64,000 nt of DNA from Epiperipatus broadwayi (taxonomy: Eukaryota > Onychophora > Udeonychophora > Euonychophora > Peripatidae). Shown here piece by piece: positions 21,126 to 32,121 of the stretch. Under the pieces are notes generated by a model that had not been told where the DNA came from, ran no database searches, and saw only the letters and a program-made list of their open reading frames with translations. The translations under genes and the position numbers were made by a program. The DNA lies in contig JAQFVV010000002.1 of NCBI GenBank assembly GCA_028023455.1, positions 31,317,725 to 31,381,724 on the forward strand, written 5' to 3'. The stretch's first letter is position 1, and every line of letters starts with the position of its first letter.

Positions 21126-21187
21126 TCAATAAATCAAAGACCAAAGAAAAAACTAATCAATAAATCAAAGACCAAAAAAAAAACTAA
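21126..21187. repeat. 31-bp tandem duplication
   Basis: Two adjacent copies of a unit beginning tcaataaatcaaagaccaaa differ at about one base. Confidence 0.9.
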
Positions 21188-21268
21188 TCAATAAATGTCA
21201 TACTTTTGTAAAAATTCCAAAACAAAAAACATAAAAATAATATTCTATTTAGAAAGTAATAAACCCTT

Positions 21269-21672
21269 CTCACTACCTCCGTTCATAATATTAAATCAGC
21301 AATGTTAGATGGAGGATTATTCTTGATCCATTCACAAAATAAAGACTTTGAGAAAATAAGAATGACCATCTTATTTTCAAACCTAAATGCACTGACAATG
21401 ACCATCTTATTTTCAAACCTAAATGCACTGACATAGGCCAATCTTAAGTGTCTTGAAATGAGTGTGAATATATCGTCTTTCATTTTACATCCATTTCTTT
21501 TAATAATCATTTCAAGATACTTAATATTGGCCCAGATAAGTGCATTTAGTTTTGAAAATAAGACAGTCATTTTTATTTTCTCAAAGTTTAATCTTGTGGC
21601 TGGATTGAGAGTATCCTCACATTTAACACTGCTAATTTAATATTATGTATGACGCTGGTGAGGAGAGTACAC
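21269..21672. mobile_element. Inverted-repeat element (~400 bp) with duplicated inner segment
   Basis: Outer arms pair: cataatattaaatcagcaatg on the left with gctaatttaatattatgtatg on the right. Inner parts also pair, including aatgaccatcttattttcaa with gaaaataagacagtcatt. The left arm alone carries a 36-bp tandem duplication (21369-21440). Open frames read on both strands here are by-products of the palindrome. No transposase was found. MITE/foldback class, superfamily unknown. Confidence 0.75.
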
Positions 21673-22480
21673 TGCACTAGTAAAATGTACTTATCATAAA
21701 CATAATATATTTAAAAGTTGAAAATAACTTAGTGTATTTAAAAAGTAAGCCTGAAAATAATACCATTAGCAATCAGCCCAGCGTACAATGATTATCCAAC
21801 ATACATGTTCAAGAAGTATGATTAATACAAGCAATCCATAAGAAATTAAATTAATAATAAACATAATAAACAAAAATAAAAATATAACAAATATACAATG
21901 CAGAAGTGACTAGTAACAGAGGTAGTAAATCCATCATAAACAAATTTCAAAAAGATTTTGTATGAGAGGAAAATAAAACATGATACTATACGCATAATAA
22001 TGCAAAAATGTAAACCATGTAATCCATAAAAAAAAGTAATTAACTGTAATAAATCTGTAAGAAATTAAATCCCCAAAAAGTATTTGTTACAGTAATTTAA
22101 AAACATGGATGCCATACAAAAGTATATAAATTATTGTCATACTTTTTCAATTTAGTATTTACATTTATGATGATACTTGATACAATTTTGGCTATAAATG
22201 TACGTTTTTGTCCCTTTACTTTTTACAACATTCATGTTTTTCAATTCATGTGCACCAGACAGTATTGTGGGAATTTAATCTTTTAGAAATCTATTTAATA
22301 CCTTTCATATCAATTACATAGATTTTTTTCTATAGTAATGCATGTTAAATTTGTACTTATATTCAATCTACTGATTGGTTTTGTAATTTAATTTCTTATG
22401 AAGTTGCATTTGACTTCATCCTAACTTGTTTTATTATGTAATGTTTATATTGATCCCACTTATTGAATGATATTTTTGCT
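21673..22480. other. AT-rich DNA, no feature recognised
   Basis: I see no coding pattern, tRNA-like boxes or clear repeat. Confidence 0.6.
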
Positions 22481-22520
22481 TCACATGATTTGGTGTACTG
22501 GTAGAAACTCAAACTCAAGG

Positions 22521-23637
22521 ATCATGGAACATGGCCCAATTATGACACTTCCAATGCTAATCCATGGAACATGGCCTTATTGTGACACTTCCGATGCTAG
22601 ACCATGGAATGTGGCCTGATTGTGGCACTTAAATGCTAGACCATGGAACATGGTCTGATTGTGACGCATCCAATGCTAGACCATGAAACATGGCCCAATT
22701 GTGACACATCCAATGCTAGGCCATGGAACATGGCCTGATTGTGATACTTCCAATGCTAGACCATGGAATGTAGTCTGATTGTGGCACTTCCAATGCTAGA
22801 CCATGGAACACGGTTAATTGTGATACTTTCAATGCTAGACTATAGAACATGATCTGTTTGTGACACTTCCAATGCTAAAAACAGGCCCAATTGTCACACT
22901 TCCAATGCTAAACCATGAAACATCACCCAATTGTGGCACTTTCAATGCTAGACCATGGAATACAATCCAATTGTGACACTTCCAATGCTAGACCATGGAA
23001 CACGGTCAATTGTGAGACTTCCAGTGCTAGACTATGGAACATGATCTGTTTGTGACACTTTCAATGCTAAACCAGGCCCAATTGTCACACTTCCAATGCT
23101 AGTCCATAGAACATGACCCAATTGTGACACTTACAATGCTAGGCATGGAACATGGCCTTATTGTGATACTTCTGATGCTAGACCATGGAATGTGGCCTGA
23201 TTGTGGCACTTAAATGCTATACCATGGAACATGGCCTGATTGTGACACTTCCAATGCTAGACCATGCAATGTGGTTTGATTGTTGCACTTCCAATGCTAG
23301 ACCATGGAACACGGTCAATTGTGATACTTCTAATGCTAGACTATAGAACATGAAGTCCAGTGCTAAAAACAGGCCCAATTGTCACACTTCCAATGCTAGA
23401 CCATGGAACATGACCAGATTATGACACTTCCAATGCTAGACCATGGAACATGGCCCTATTGTAACACTTCCAATGCCAAACCATGGAACATGACCCAATT
23501 GTGACACTTCCAATGCTAGTCCATGGAACATGGCTAATTGTAACACTTCCAATGCTAAACCATGGAACATGACCCAATTATAATTCTTCCAATGCTAGAC
23601 GATGAAACATGGCCCAATTGTAACACTTCCAATGCTC
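22521..23637. repeat. 40-bp minisatellite, ~28 units, with higher-order duplication
   Basis: Units follow the pattern ccatggaacatggcc, then caattgtgacacttcc, then aatgctaga, and are about 40 bp long. Variant units (aaatgctag with two bases missing; aaaacaggcccaattgtc) recur in the same order. The block starting near 22563 is repeated near 23144, including its shared deletion, which implies a ~580-bp segmental duplication inside the array. Flanking sequences on both sides carry catgatttggtg followed by a tRNA A-box-like stretch (22483-22510 and 23684-23710). Confidence 0.95.
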
Positions 23638-24054
23638 AAAATTCTTATAAACTTCTGAGCAATAAATCATTTAATTTTTACCCCATGATTTGGTGCAGTG
23701 GTCGAGTAGAATACCCTGGAGTATAAGATGCTGGATGACAACAAAGATCTATTGGTTCCATTGCATGATTTTTTATGAACTCCTAGACAGTAAAATTATT
23801 CAATTATTTTTTAATGATTTGTTCGTCATCATTATACATAGGTTTTACTGTCAAATATTTTATTATATATTATTTTTATATTTTTTTGCTTGGGATTTTT
23901 TACAAAAAATATGAAACAATGATTTTTTATTTTTTTGTGTGTGATGTGATGTACTGTAGCTTCTCCTTAAACGAAGTCAAGAATCTCTCAGCAATTATGT
24001 CCAGAGAAACCTGTTAGCTACTTTATTTTACATTCACCTGTCTAAGTTTTCCCA
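23638..24054. other. Flank of minisatellite with tRNA-like sequence
   Basis: At 23684-23775 ttggtgcagtggtcgag resembles a Pol III A-box and ttggttccattgc resembles a B-box about 50 bp later. This suggests a decayed tRNA-derived SINE on the plus strand. The remainder is T-rich with nothing recognised. Confidence 0.35.
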
Positions 24055-24645
24055 TATTCTGCTCCATCCCATTTCCACAACATAATTTTTGTCAACTCTA
24101 TGGCCTTTATATCTAAGTGCCTCTTATCTTTTTCCACACCCATAATAAAAACCATTTTTGTTTTCAGCATTTACATTCAATTAACAGATGCCTAATATTT
24201 TCTATTCCTTCCTTACTTAATTTACAAACTAAATCACCCATATTTTTCCATTTACATGTATATTCTCTTGTTGCTAAAGATTCTGTTCGAGCCTTAAACA
24301 ATAAACTACTTTCCTTATTATTATCATATATTAACTCGCACCTAATATTCTGTTTATTTATATATATATATTTAAACTTTTTTTTACTCTCCATACTAGT
24401 TCTCCATCTCTCTAACTCTATATTCTTTATTAATAAATCTATTCTTTTATCCCATTCCTTACCACTATAACACTCAACAATCCTCTTAACACAATCATCC
24501 CATCTTTTGTACAAATATACTGATATAAATTCTCTATCCAAATCTTTTGCATACCAAGATTTTAATAGCACCAATATTGGAATAAACATATATACACTTT
24601 TATATCCAACTATATTAAAAAACTCAAAAGTTTTAAATTGCTTCT
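24055..24645 (-). pseudogene. LINE ORF2 C-terminal fragment
   Basis: A 141-codon minus-strand frame (24589-24164) continues upstream without a stop to about 24640. It contains the late-LINE pattern SSLLFKARTESLATREY, then DLVCKLSKEGIENIRHLLIECKC. The last block resembles the C-x-C...H-x-LL-x-C zinc-knuckle-like tail found after the RT in several non-LTR retrotransposon clades. After a frameshift, MVFIMGVEKDKRHLDIKAI and a stop could be the remaining tail. The RT core is absent. It is different in sequence from the RTE-like LINEs elsewhere in the window; the clade is not determined. Confidence 0.55.
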
Positions 24646-24813
24646 ATAATGCAGATAGTCATCAGAAGCTAAACTATAACTGAAGATCTGAATTAATGTT
24701 AAGAAAGTTTTAAGTACAACAAAAAGATTAAGAAAATGTACTGACTGAATCTGTTTTTATGAATCAAAAATTGAATTTTATAAAATTGGAATCTTAAGGA
24801 AATGTAGTCTTTT

Positions 24814-24922
24814 TTTTATTCATATGTCATAGCATCGACTGGGACGCGAACTCACACCCGTCTGCAACCAACTACTTGCTTGCAAGGCAGGTGCGATGAC
24901 CTCTCGGCTAACAACGCTTGAC
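24814..24922 (-). mobile_element. Short tRNA-derived SINE, copy 1
   Basis: The ~105-bp element is flanked by a perfect 14-bp target duplication (aaatgtagtctttt at 24800-24813 and 24923-24936). On the minus strand it has an A-box-like ttagccgagaggtcatcg, a B-box-like gagttcgcgtccc and a short tail ending in an A-rich run at the window-left end. It shares sequence with copies at 50.1, 53.9 and 57.5 kb. The size and tail make it look like a minimal tRNA SINE or tRNA retropseudogene. Confidence 0.85.
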
Positions 24923-24936
24923 AAATGTAGTCTTTT

Positions 24937-27015
24937 GATCACTTTTATTGCATTTTATTTTTTTAGGAAAGAAATATTTTTTCCCCTTGCTTCAATATGC
25001 AACAAAGGAAAATCTTTTTAAATTGCTGGTGGGAAAAATATTTATCCCTAAATCAGTTATAACTATATTTCTATAGGAGCAAGAAAATTGAATGTCTTAT
25101 GTGTATAGTACGTGCATGTATCAAAAGGAAAATTAAGGAAGTTTGTTTCATCACCAGCGATGCCAAATCAATAAATAGAAGAGACACTTGTTTTGCCATT
25201 TCTAAAAAAATGGATGGTATAGGAGGCAATTTTTCATACATTTGCATATAACTAACAATCTGAAAAGACTATGAATATGGAACAACAAGCGCTCTGAAAG
25301 CGCTAAGTCTACAAATTAGAATATATAAAAAAAAGCCTACAAATTATTACATAAAAAAAGTTTCACCGCTACGCATCAGCGTATTATTAATGTATCTAAT
25401 AGGTATTCATTTTTAAATTATATTATATATTAATACCCCAACCAAATAATTAATTAATATTAAAATACTGTACAGTATTGCATAGTTTTTAAAATACAAG
25501 TTGTTTAATAGAAAAATGTATTTAAATATTTATCCATCAACAGCTGTCATACTAATAATTTTTGGAAATGTAAAAATTCGTAAAGATTTATCTGTCAGAC
25601 TTGTGTTTGAGACTTGTGTTTGATTATATCTTACTAAACCATCATTTACATTGGAAATGTTTTTCAGACAGAATTAGGATTTGGTAAAAATATAATTTCA
25701 ACTTCATTTGATTTATTTAGAAAGATTAAATGAAGAAAGTAGATTATTTGCACTGGATGTTATAATGTTGTATAGATCTATAAAAACAAGAAATACATCC
25801 AAGACATTGATCAATGATTATGTGATAATTGAGTATAAAAAGTTATATGTTTGTTTATTTTAAATGTATTAATATTAATTGATCACAATGTGATAACACT
25901 GAAAATCGCATATAAAATGGAAGTCTCAGCTGTTGTTTGTAGGTATATGCTGGCACATTATGAGAATATTTTGGCAAATTTTTTAGGTATGCTGAAAATG
26001 TATTTATTGTTGAATCATCAGTTAAACATTTTAAGATTAAATTAAACAAATCTGATGGCTTAAAACGGATTCTACCTCTGGGAACAATTTATGTAATATA
26101 AATCACCTCGATTTAGATTATGGAGAAAAAATAATTGAATCAATTATAAGTTGTTTACGAAACCGTTGATTGATAATTGAATGATTTATACATATCCTGC
26201 CAATGGTTCCTATTATGCACAAATTGACTGTAATTAGAACATTAAAAAAATATAAATTTCAAAGTAATCAGTTATCCAAAATTGAAATATATATTACAAA
26301 TTTATTGAAATAAGATGTAAAAAGAAAGATATTTTAAATATATTACCATAAGTCTACACATAAATAAAGAAAAGCTTTGAAAAGAAAGAAAAGATTTCAT
26401 TATCATATATATATATATATAAGCAGTACATTGTGTGGTATAATTACATTCATTGTTTCTTGATGTTTTAATATTTCATTTAATGTCACACATCAAACAC
26501 ATATGGGTTAATTGTTGATGTTGATAAAACCAAGAAGCCTAATGTTATATATACTTAAGTTACATTAGTGAATCAATATGTGCATAAAAAGAAAATCCAC
26601 GAGAGTAAACTATTGTATGAAAATATGTTATTCTGTAGATAGATTTGTGTTTACAGAACAATCAGTTATTTGCAATATAAATTTTTGTTTTGACAATGTT
26701 TTTATTTTAAATGACAAATTTTATAATTATAATATATACTTTAGTAGATAGTTGATATAATTGAGTGAATATACACAAACTATGGAAAGTTGGCCATTTT
26801 TTAGTGAAAAGCTAATATCATATGATTTTAATAAGATTTTGATTTTTAAAGTCTAAAATTTAAGTATTATTTAAGAAGACAGTTGTGCTATAAGCTACTA
26901 TAATTGTTTTTATTTAGTTATGTGTTTGGCATATTAAAAATTGTAGAGTTAACTCAAGTATTTTGTTTTATTATATGTTAATAATGAATAAATACAATGT
27001 CATGTGAAATTTATG
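24937..27015. other. AT-rich DNA, no feature recognised
   Basis: About 2 kb without a supported feature. The complementary open frames near 25851-26049 have no recognisable motifs. A short (AT)n run lies at 26403-26420. Confidence 0.55.
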
Positions 27016-27110
27016 AAGTCTATCTTATATATAAAATCTGTATTTTCTCTGTTGTCTGATTGGTGAATGTATGAACGATTGTCCAATGTCACATGTCAAA
27101 TTCACAGCCA
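27016..27110 (+). repeat. Dispersed repeat starting with a TCTTATATATAAAAT motif, copy 1
   Basis: Sequence atcttatatataaaatctgt, then tctgattggtgaatgta, recurs at 56604-56700 in the same order (atcttatatataaaattcct, tgattggtcaatgta, gtcatgtgacaaattc). A 5' end of this look occurs in some Helitrons, but no 3' hairpin with a CTRR end was identified, so the class is open. Confidence 0.45.
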
Positions 27111-27354
27111 CTACATATATGTGATGTCATTAATAAAAAACACTAGGGGGGAAATCAGTACTTGTGCTTAGTGATATTTTGTGTTAAGGGTTCCAAGCCT
27201 GCTGCAATAACAGTCTCAAATGCTGATTCATACATAATTCAGTGTTAAGGAACTTTGTGCTTTCAAAATCTGCCAATCCCCTAATATAGTCAGATAAATG
27301 ACATACTTACCAATGTTTAATAAAGACATATTTACATTAAAACTTTAAATTTAT

Positions 27355-27573
27355 TAAACGCACATTGATTACGTAAGTAATATTTACTGAGGCTATAACC
27401 TCGATAATATGCGTGTAAAAATGCGATAGTAGGGACCTCTACAGGTGTTTTATCCAGCTTGTGGTTAAAACACCTGTAGAGGTCCCTACTATCGCATTTT
27501 TACATGCCTGTAGAGGTCCCTACTATCGCATTTTTACACGCATATTATCGAGGTTATAGCCTCAGTAAATATT
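27355..27573. mobile_element. MITE-like palindrome (gaggctataacctcg family), copy 1
   Basis: Left arm 27379-27450 (aatatttactgaggctataa ... gtagaggtcc region) pairs with right arm 27465-27573 (... ttatagcctcagtaaatatt). Part of the right arm, cctgtagaggtccctacta onward, is duplicated in tandem. The shared left flank (taaacgcacattgattacg) is also present beside copy 2 at 47.2 kb, so the element extends to about 27355. Non-coding. Confidence 0.85.
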
Positions 27574-28210
27574 AAAACTTTAAAAAAAATTGTTAAAACA
27601 AACAATTAAAAATATATTACAAATGTATTTAAAGTATTAAAGATTTTAAGACTTCTCATTCGATAATTTAATCTACAAAATTAACAAAGCGTATGCCACA
27701 CTTGAATGAGAAGCTATAACGATACACAGAAATTATTCTACGCTAAGCGGTTTCAAGGTCTTTTGCCTCATATTCATAGCGGTAAGAAAAAAATATTACA
27801 TAAATGATGGCCTCAAAGACCAAAATTTTTGTATTTTGATATTATTAGTGGTAACTATTAATAAAGTTAAAAAACTATTAAATTTGTTTGTGCCCTTGTT
27901 GAAGAATAAAAATAAAATATTTTTATTCAGAGGGCACTTCAGTAAATATACAGTTGTGTCATAACATCATTAAATATAATAGGCATATTTAAAAATCCAG
28001 ATTTTAATTTAGCTTTATTTAAATTTGGAAATTGATTTATATAATATTAAAATGTTTTGTTTAATTTACATTAAATCATTAAAAGAATTTTTAATGCAAA
28101 CAATTATTACAAAAACAATGAGCTGAAAGCCTGGAATTTTTGTATTCCACTGTTCTCACATTTATAAAAAACACAGACCTTTACAAAGCTGGGGAGATCT
28201 GGTTTTAAAT
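27574..28210. other. AT-rich DNA with small dispersed repeat
   Basis: A segment near 28035-28115 (tttaatttacattaaatcat, then taaaagaatttttaatgcaa) recurs near 57070-57150. Its identity is unknown and nothing else is recognised. Confidence 0.5.
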
Positions 28211-28410
28211 AATAATTAAACTGCCATCTAGCTGCAATTTTCACTACTGTATTTTAAATATTTTTATTTAGAGTTATAAGCTGTTTTAAGTTTGCTCTCT
28301 GGATGTCATTGTTTTAATAACTCTAAATAAAAAGATCTGAAATACAGTGGTCCATTTTCTTACTGCAAATAATTGTTGAACATTGCCAATAGAGGGCAGT
28401 TCAATTATTT
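28211..28410. mobile_element. Foldback/MITE-like palindrome ~200 bp
   Basis: Left landmarks taattaaactgccatcta, ctgtattttaaata and tttagagttat pair with right landmarks ataactctaaa, gaaatacag and agggcagttcaatt. Arms are imperfect, so it is an old copy. No coding capacity. Confidence 0.7.
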
Positions 28411-28887
28411 TTTGAAATTGACTTAGTAAATTTCTTATGACATTGTATTTATATAGCTATTAAAAATATACTTAATAATTACTTAAACAAACTAAAAAAT
28501 AAATAAAAACAAATAATTAAATAGATTATTGTAAGAAAGTTTATTGTTAACTGAAAAGAGACCCTTTGATTCCTCTTTGAGGCTTTAAAGAAATAGAGTA
28601 AGACAAATTTCTTAAAGTCCAATACATTCTTGTTTCAGCTGTTATTGCTACATGTTTATTCATATAGTATATAAACATGGATTTGCTACTTACAAACGTG
28701 TATCATCAAAGACAGTGAGTTTATTAGCTTTTAATTTGTTTAAGTTGATGGTTTTTCTTTTCAATTGCCCGATAGTTTCTAAATGAAATATCAATTGAAT
28801 TTTCTGGAGGCAAAATTTATGTGTGTGTGAATGAACTTTTTTTAAAATATAAATTTATAATTTAAATCATGACCCTTATTTTCAGAA

Positions 28888-29731
28888 GGTTGTAAACCAT
28901 TCACTAAAGCAGCAGTTGGTGGCTGAAGGCAGAGGAAACTAAGAATCGCCTGACTGCAGACCCAGGCTTTCATTTGATGATAACTTTTATTTAGATACTT
29001 ACAACTGCAGAACACATTTAAATAAACGAATATTGCATAAATTGGAAGTGGAATTGTCTAATATTAAATAGGACATAGTTCTTCTGAAGTTAGAAGAAAA
29101 GATGAAAAGGCAATTAATTTAGAAAGTGCTCATATGTTACAGAATAAATGCACAAATATTAGAAGTATGTGTGGAATTGGATTCATAATAAAAATATGGA
29201 ATATTGTGGAAATTGATGATATATCAAACTGAGTGGCAAGATTGGTTATTTAAATTAATGGAATGCACTAAATAGATATTTGATAGGATCAAACTGAATT
29301 TAAAAATTGTCATGAGATATTTTAGTTCTAGAATTGACGAATACTGAAAGACGAAAATGCTATGAGTAAGCTTCCTTATGGTGACAAAAGTGAGGCAGGA
29401 GACATAAGTGTGGAATTAGTAGGGGGGGGAGATACATTATCAATTCTTTTCTTGAGAAAAATGCTAAACAAAAATTCACATGGAAACATCCAAATAAAGA
29501 TACAGCAGAATTGGATTATACTTTGACTAACAGCAAGATGTATTCTAAGATTGCATTGTTCTTAATAAATTCAACACAGAAAGTGATCATCGATTACTTA
29601 GATGTAAGATACATGTTAATGCAAAACTAGAGAATTAAAAATTATTATGAAAAACAGTATTTACAGTTGACATTCCTACCTTTCAGAAACACTTCAATAA
29701 ATTTAAATTAGAACTTACAAATTGTTAAAGG
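28888..29731 (+). pseudogene. RTE-like LINE 5' fragment (endonuclease region)
   Basis: It aligns by eye with the 5' end and endonuclease part of the LINE at 35.3-38.2 kb, for example gcagttggtggctgaaggca, then cccaggctttcatttgatga, then an ELDYTLTNSKM-like stretch and SDHRLLRCKI. The SDH signature of the AP-endonuclease-like domain is readable. Stops and shifts are numerous. The copy ends at about 29731, where a SINE begins. Confidence 0.8.
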
Positions 29732-30033
29732 TATTTTCCTGAAGGTTCATGGTAATGATATTTTAGTTTTGTTTATATATTGGACTATTTCCATCATCTA
29801 ATATTACTATTGAATGTCTTTAAAAAAATTAATCTTATTTGAATATTCCAAATACATTCAAATGTAAGTAATAGCGCAATGTTTCAAGAGGTATTATTCT
29901 CCCCTCTTTTTCAGATGTTGCTGGCCTGATCAGTGACAGTACTAACATGAGAATCAAACCTGGACCCTTAGATTCTTGAATATTGAATTTTAAAGTAATT
30001 CTCTAACCAACTGAGCCATCCAGCCAAAGGCAG
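29732..30033 (-). mobile_element. tRNA-derived SINE with conserved central domain, copy 1
   Basis: Read on the minus strand, a tRNA-like head (ggctggatggctcagttggt) is followed by a B-box-like ccaggtttgattctc. A central block follows (actgtcactgatcaggccag, then caacatctgaaaaagagggg), then a tail with gatgatggaaatagtccaat. The order matches copies at 34.9, 35.0, 40.0 and 54.1 kb. Such a shared central block is typical of SINE superfamilies; whether it is a named one (for example the cephalopod Ceph-SINE domain) needs a database comparison. Confidence 0.8.
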
Positions 30034-30188
30034 ATGTATCTAACATAGCAGATCATGTATGTAACAGTGAATATATGTTCAATTGGGAAAATACAAAAAT
30101 ATTGGATAGAGAAAAAAGGAACAAAAAAGAAAATTTAAAAAAGCTACTCACATAACAATGGTGAACATCTCCATAAGTCAACCTAATA

Positions 30189-30202
30189 TGATTATACATA
30201 AT
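30189..30202. repeat. Target-site duplication, left, of Penelope-like element
   Basis: tgattatacataat here is repeated exactly at 34776-34789, bracketing the whole inverted Penelope-like structure. A 14-bp duplication fits the size range reported for Penelope-like insertions. Confidence 0.7.
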
Positions 30203-30746
30203 CCTTAATAATGGTCAAACATAAATTTGTCCATAATGTTGTTTTCAATCATTAATAATAGTTCAACACAATTGAAATAAAACAACTATATAAAAATAAT
30301 AAATATTTCCTTTATTGAACCGGTTTTCGCCCTACATTAGGGCCTTTTCAAAATACACTTCTAATATAATCACATGACCTTTATATCTATCAATACTCCC
30401 TCTAACGTTCATTTTATATAATCATTTTACATAATCACACAACCTATTTACATATATATATATCCCCCTCCCCTCAATTTTTTTATTTTATATACATATT
30501 ATTTTTATACAATAGATAAAATTACATTAAATACAATTCAATAATTATATACATATATTATACACCATAAAATTACATACACATACTTTATACATTAAAT
30601 TATATATCATTTCTCATATATTTTTACTAACCATATCTTCAAATATAAACTTATTTATCTATAATTAACAATTATTTATATTAACTAATTATTTACATAT
30701 ATCATATATATCAATTTAAAAAAAAAAACAACAAATCAATCATATA

Positions 30747-32121
30747 TTAAATTTTCCAGTTATCCTTCAATGCCCATTTACTACTCAACTTTGCAGGTCC
30801 TTTAACTAAATTAACACATTTATTCATATTTTCTTGAATATATACAGTCTCATAATATTTCCTTCTATTATAATCTTTAACATATTTTATAACCTTCATA
30901 TCCTCAATACATCTCATTCTATGACCAGTATTCAAATAATGAACATATGGTCCTGAATTTATGTCCTTCCTTTCAATAGCCCTATTATGCTCTTTTCCTC
31001 TTTCTATTGCTGTTTTCCCCGTTTGCCCTATATATATTTTACTGCAACTCCTACAAATTATTTTATATACTAATCCTATTTTACTTTCTTTATCATTCTC
31101 TCTCTTCACATTTGATATCCATTTTTCCAATGATTTATTATTCTTCCATGCAATTCTTATATTCTCATTCAACCTCCCTTTTCTTAAAATCTTATATACA
31201 TCTTTATAATAAGGTATTGATATCCATTTATTATTGAACCTTCCATCTTTATTTTATTTTCTTTTTTTCTTCCCCCATATTTTACTTCATCTTTACTCTT
31301 ACTGTTCAAAACTTTTCTAATATCTTTTTTATTATACCCCATCTTTACATAATCCTTTTCTATATTCATTTTTTGTTCTATAGATTCTTTTTTATTTATT
31401 GTAAGTCTATCATTTTTTATTTTAAACCCCTTTAAAACTGACATTTTTGTGACCAAGGTTGGTATGAACTAGGATCAATTATTCCTCTAATTTCAACATC
31501 TTTAATATACTGTTTCACCTCTATTTCATTTTCCTTATTTCTATTCAAATAAATATCCAAATATTTTAAACCGTTTTCTTCCTTCTCCATTGTAAACTTA
31601 ATTTTATATATATTATCATTCAATTCATTAAATACTTTCAATATACTCCTACTATTTCCAACAACAATTATATCATCCACATATCTAAAATATTTAATTA
31701 TTTCTTTATTTTTTATATATTTTCCTACTATTTTTTCTTCCAAATTATTTATAAACATCGATGATAATAACCCACTTATTGAACAACCCATAACCCATCC
31801 TTTTTTTATATTCCAAAACCTATCCTTATATTTAAAATACAAACTATCACTTATTATCATCAATGCTTCCTTAATAGTGTATATCCATTCTTTACATATT
31901 CTTCCACTTTTTTCCAACATACTTATAACTAACTTTATACTTTCATCTCTTGGAACACTTTGATACATTTTTTCTACATCTAATGAAGGAATCAAACTAT
32001 TCCTATTTAATTTAATATTATTTAATTCCATAACAATTTCTTCTGAATTTTTAATACTATAGGTACCATATCCAATTACATCTACTATTTGTATAAAACA
32101 GTATAATAGACTTAAAAACAT
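30747..32121 (-). pseudogene. Penelope-like RT/GIY-YIG, inverted truncated copy
   Basis: The minus-strand reading starts just before IVDVIGYGTYSIKN, midway into the RT, and then matches the forward copy: motif A SLDVEKMYQSVP, motif B GWVMGCSISGLLSS, motif C RYVDDIIVVG, then the linker and the GIY-YIG endonuclease ending KWALKDNWKI. Two 1-bp deletions in A-runs (near 31440 and 31255) split it into three frames. The N-terminal domain and early RT fingers are missing because the copy is cut at the junction near 32090. It cannot encode a working protein. Confidence 0.92.

Noticed and set aside
22521-23637. The 40-bp array considered as a CRISPR-like array
   Set aside because: Units are contiguous without unique spacers, diverge along their whole length, and lie in an animal-type genome.
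30961-31237. Plus-strand frames opposite the inverted Penelope copy, and their mirror images at 33777-34053
   Set aside because: They are antisense shadows of the Penelope endonuclease region.
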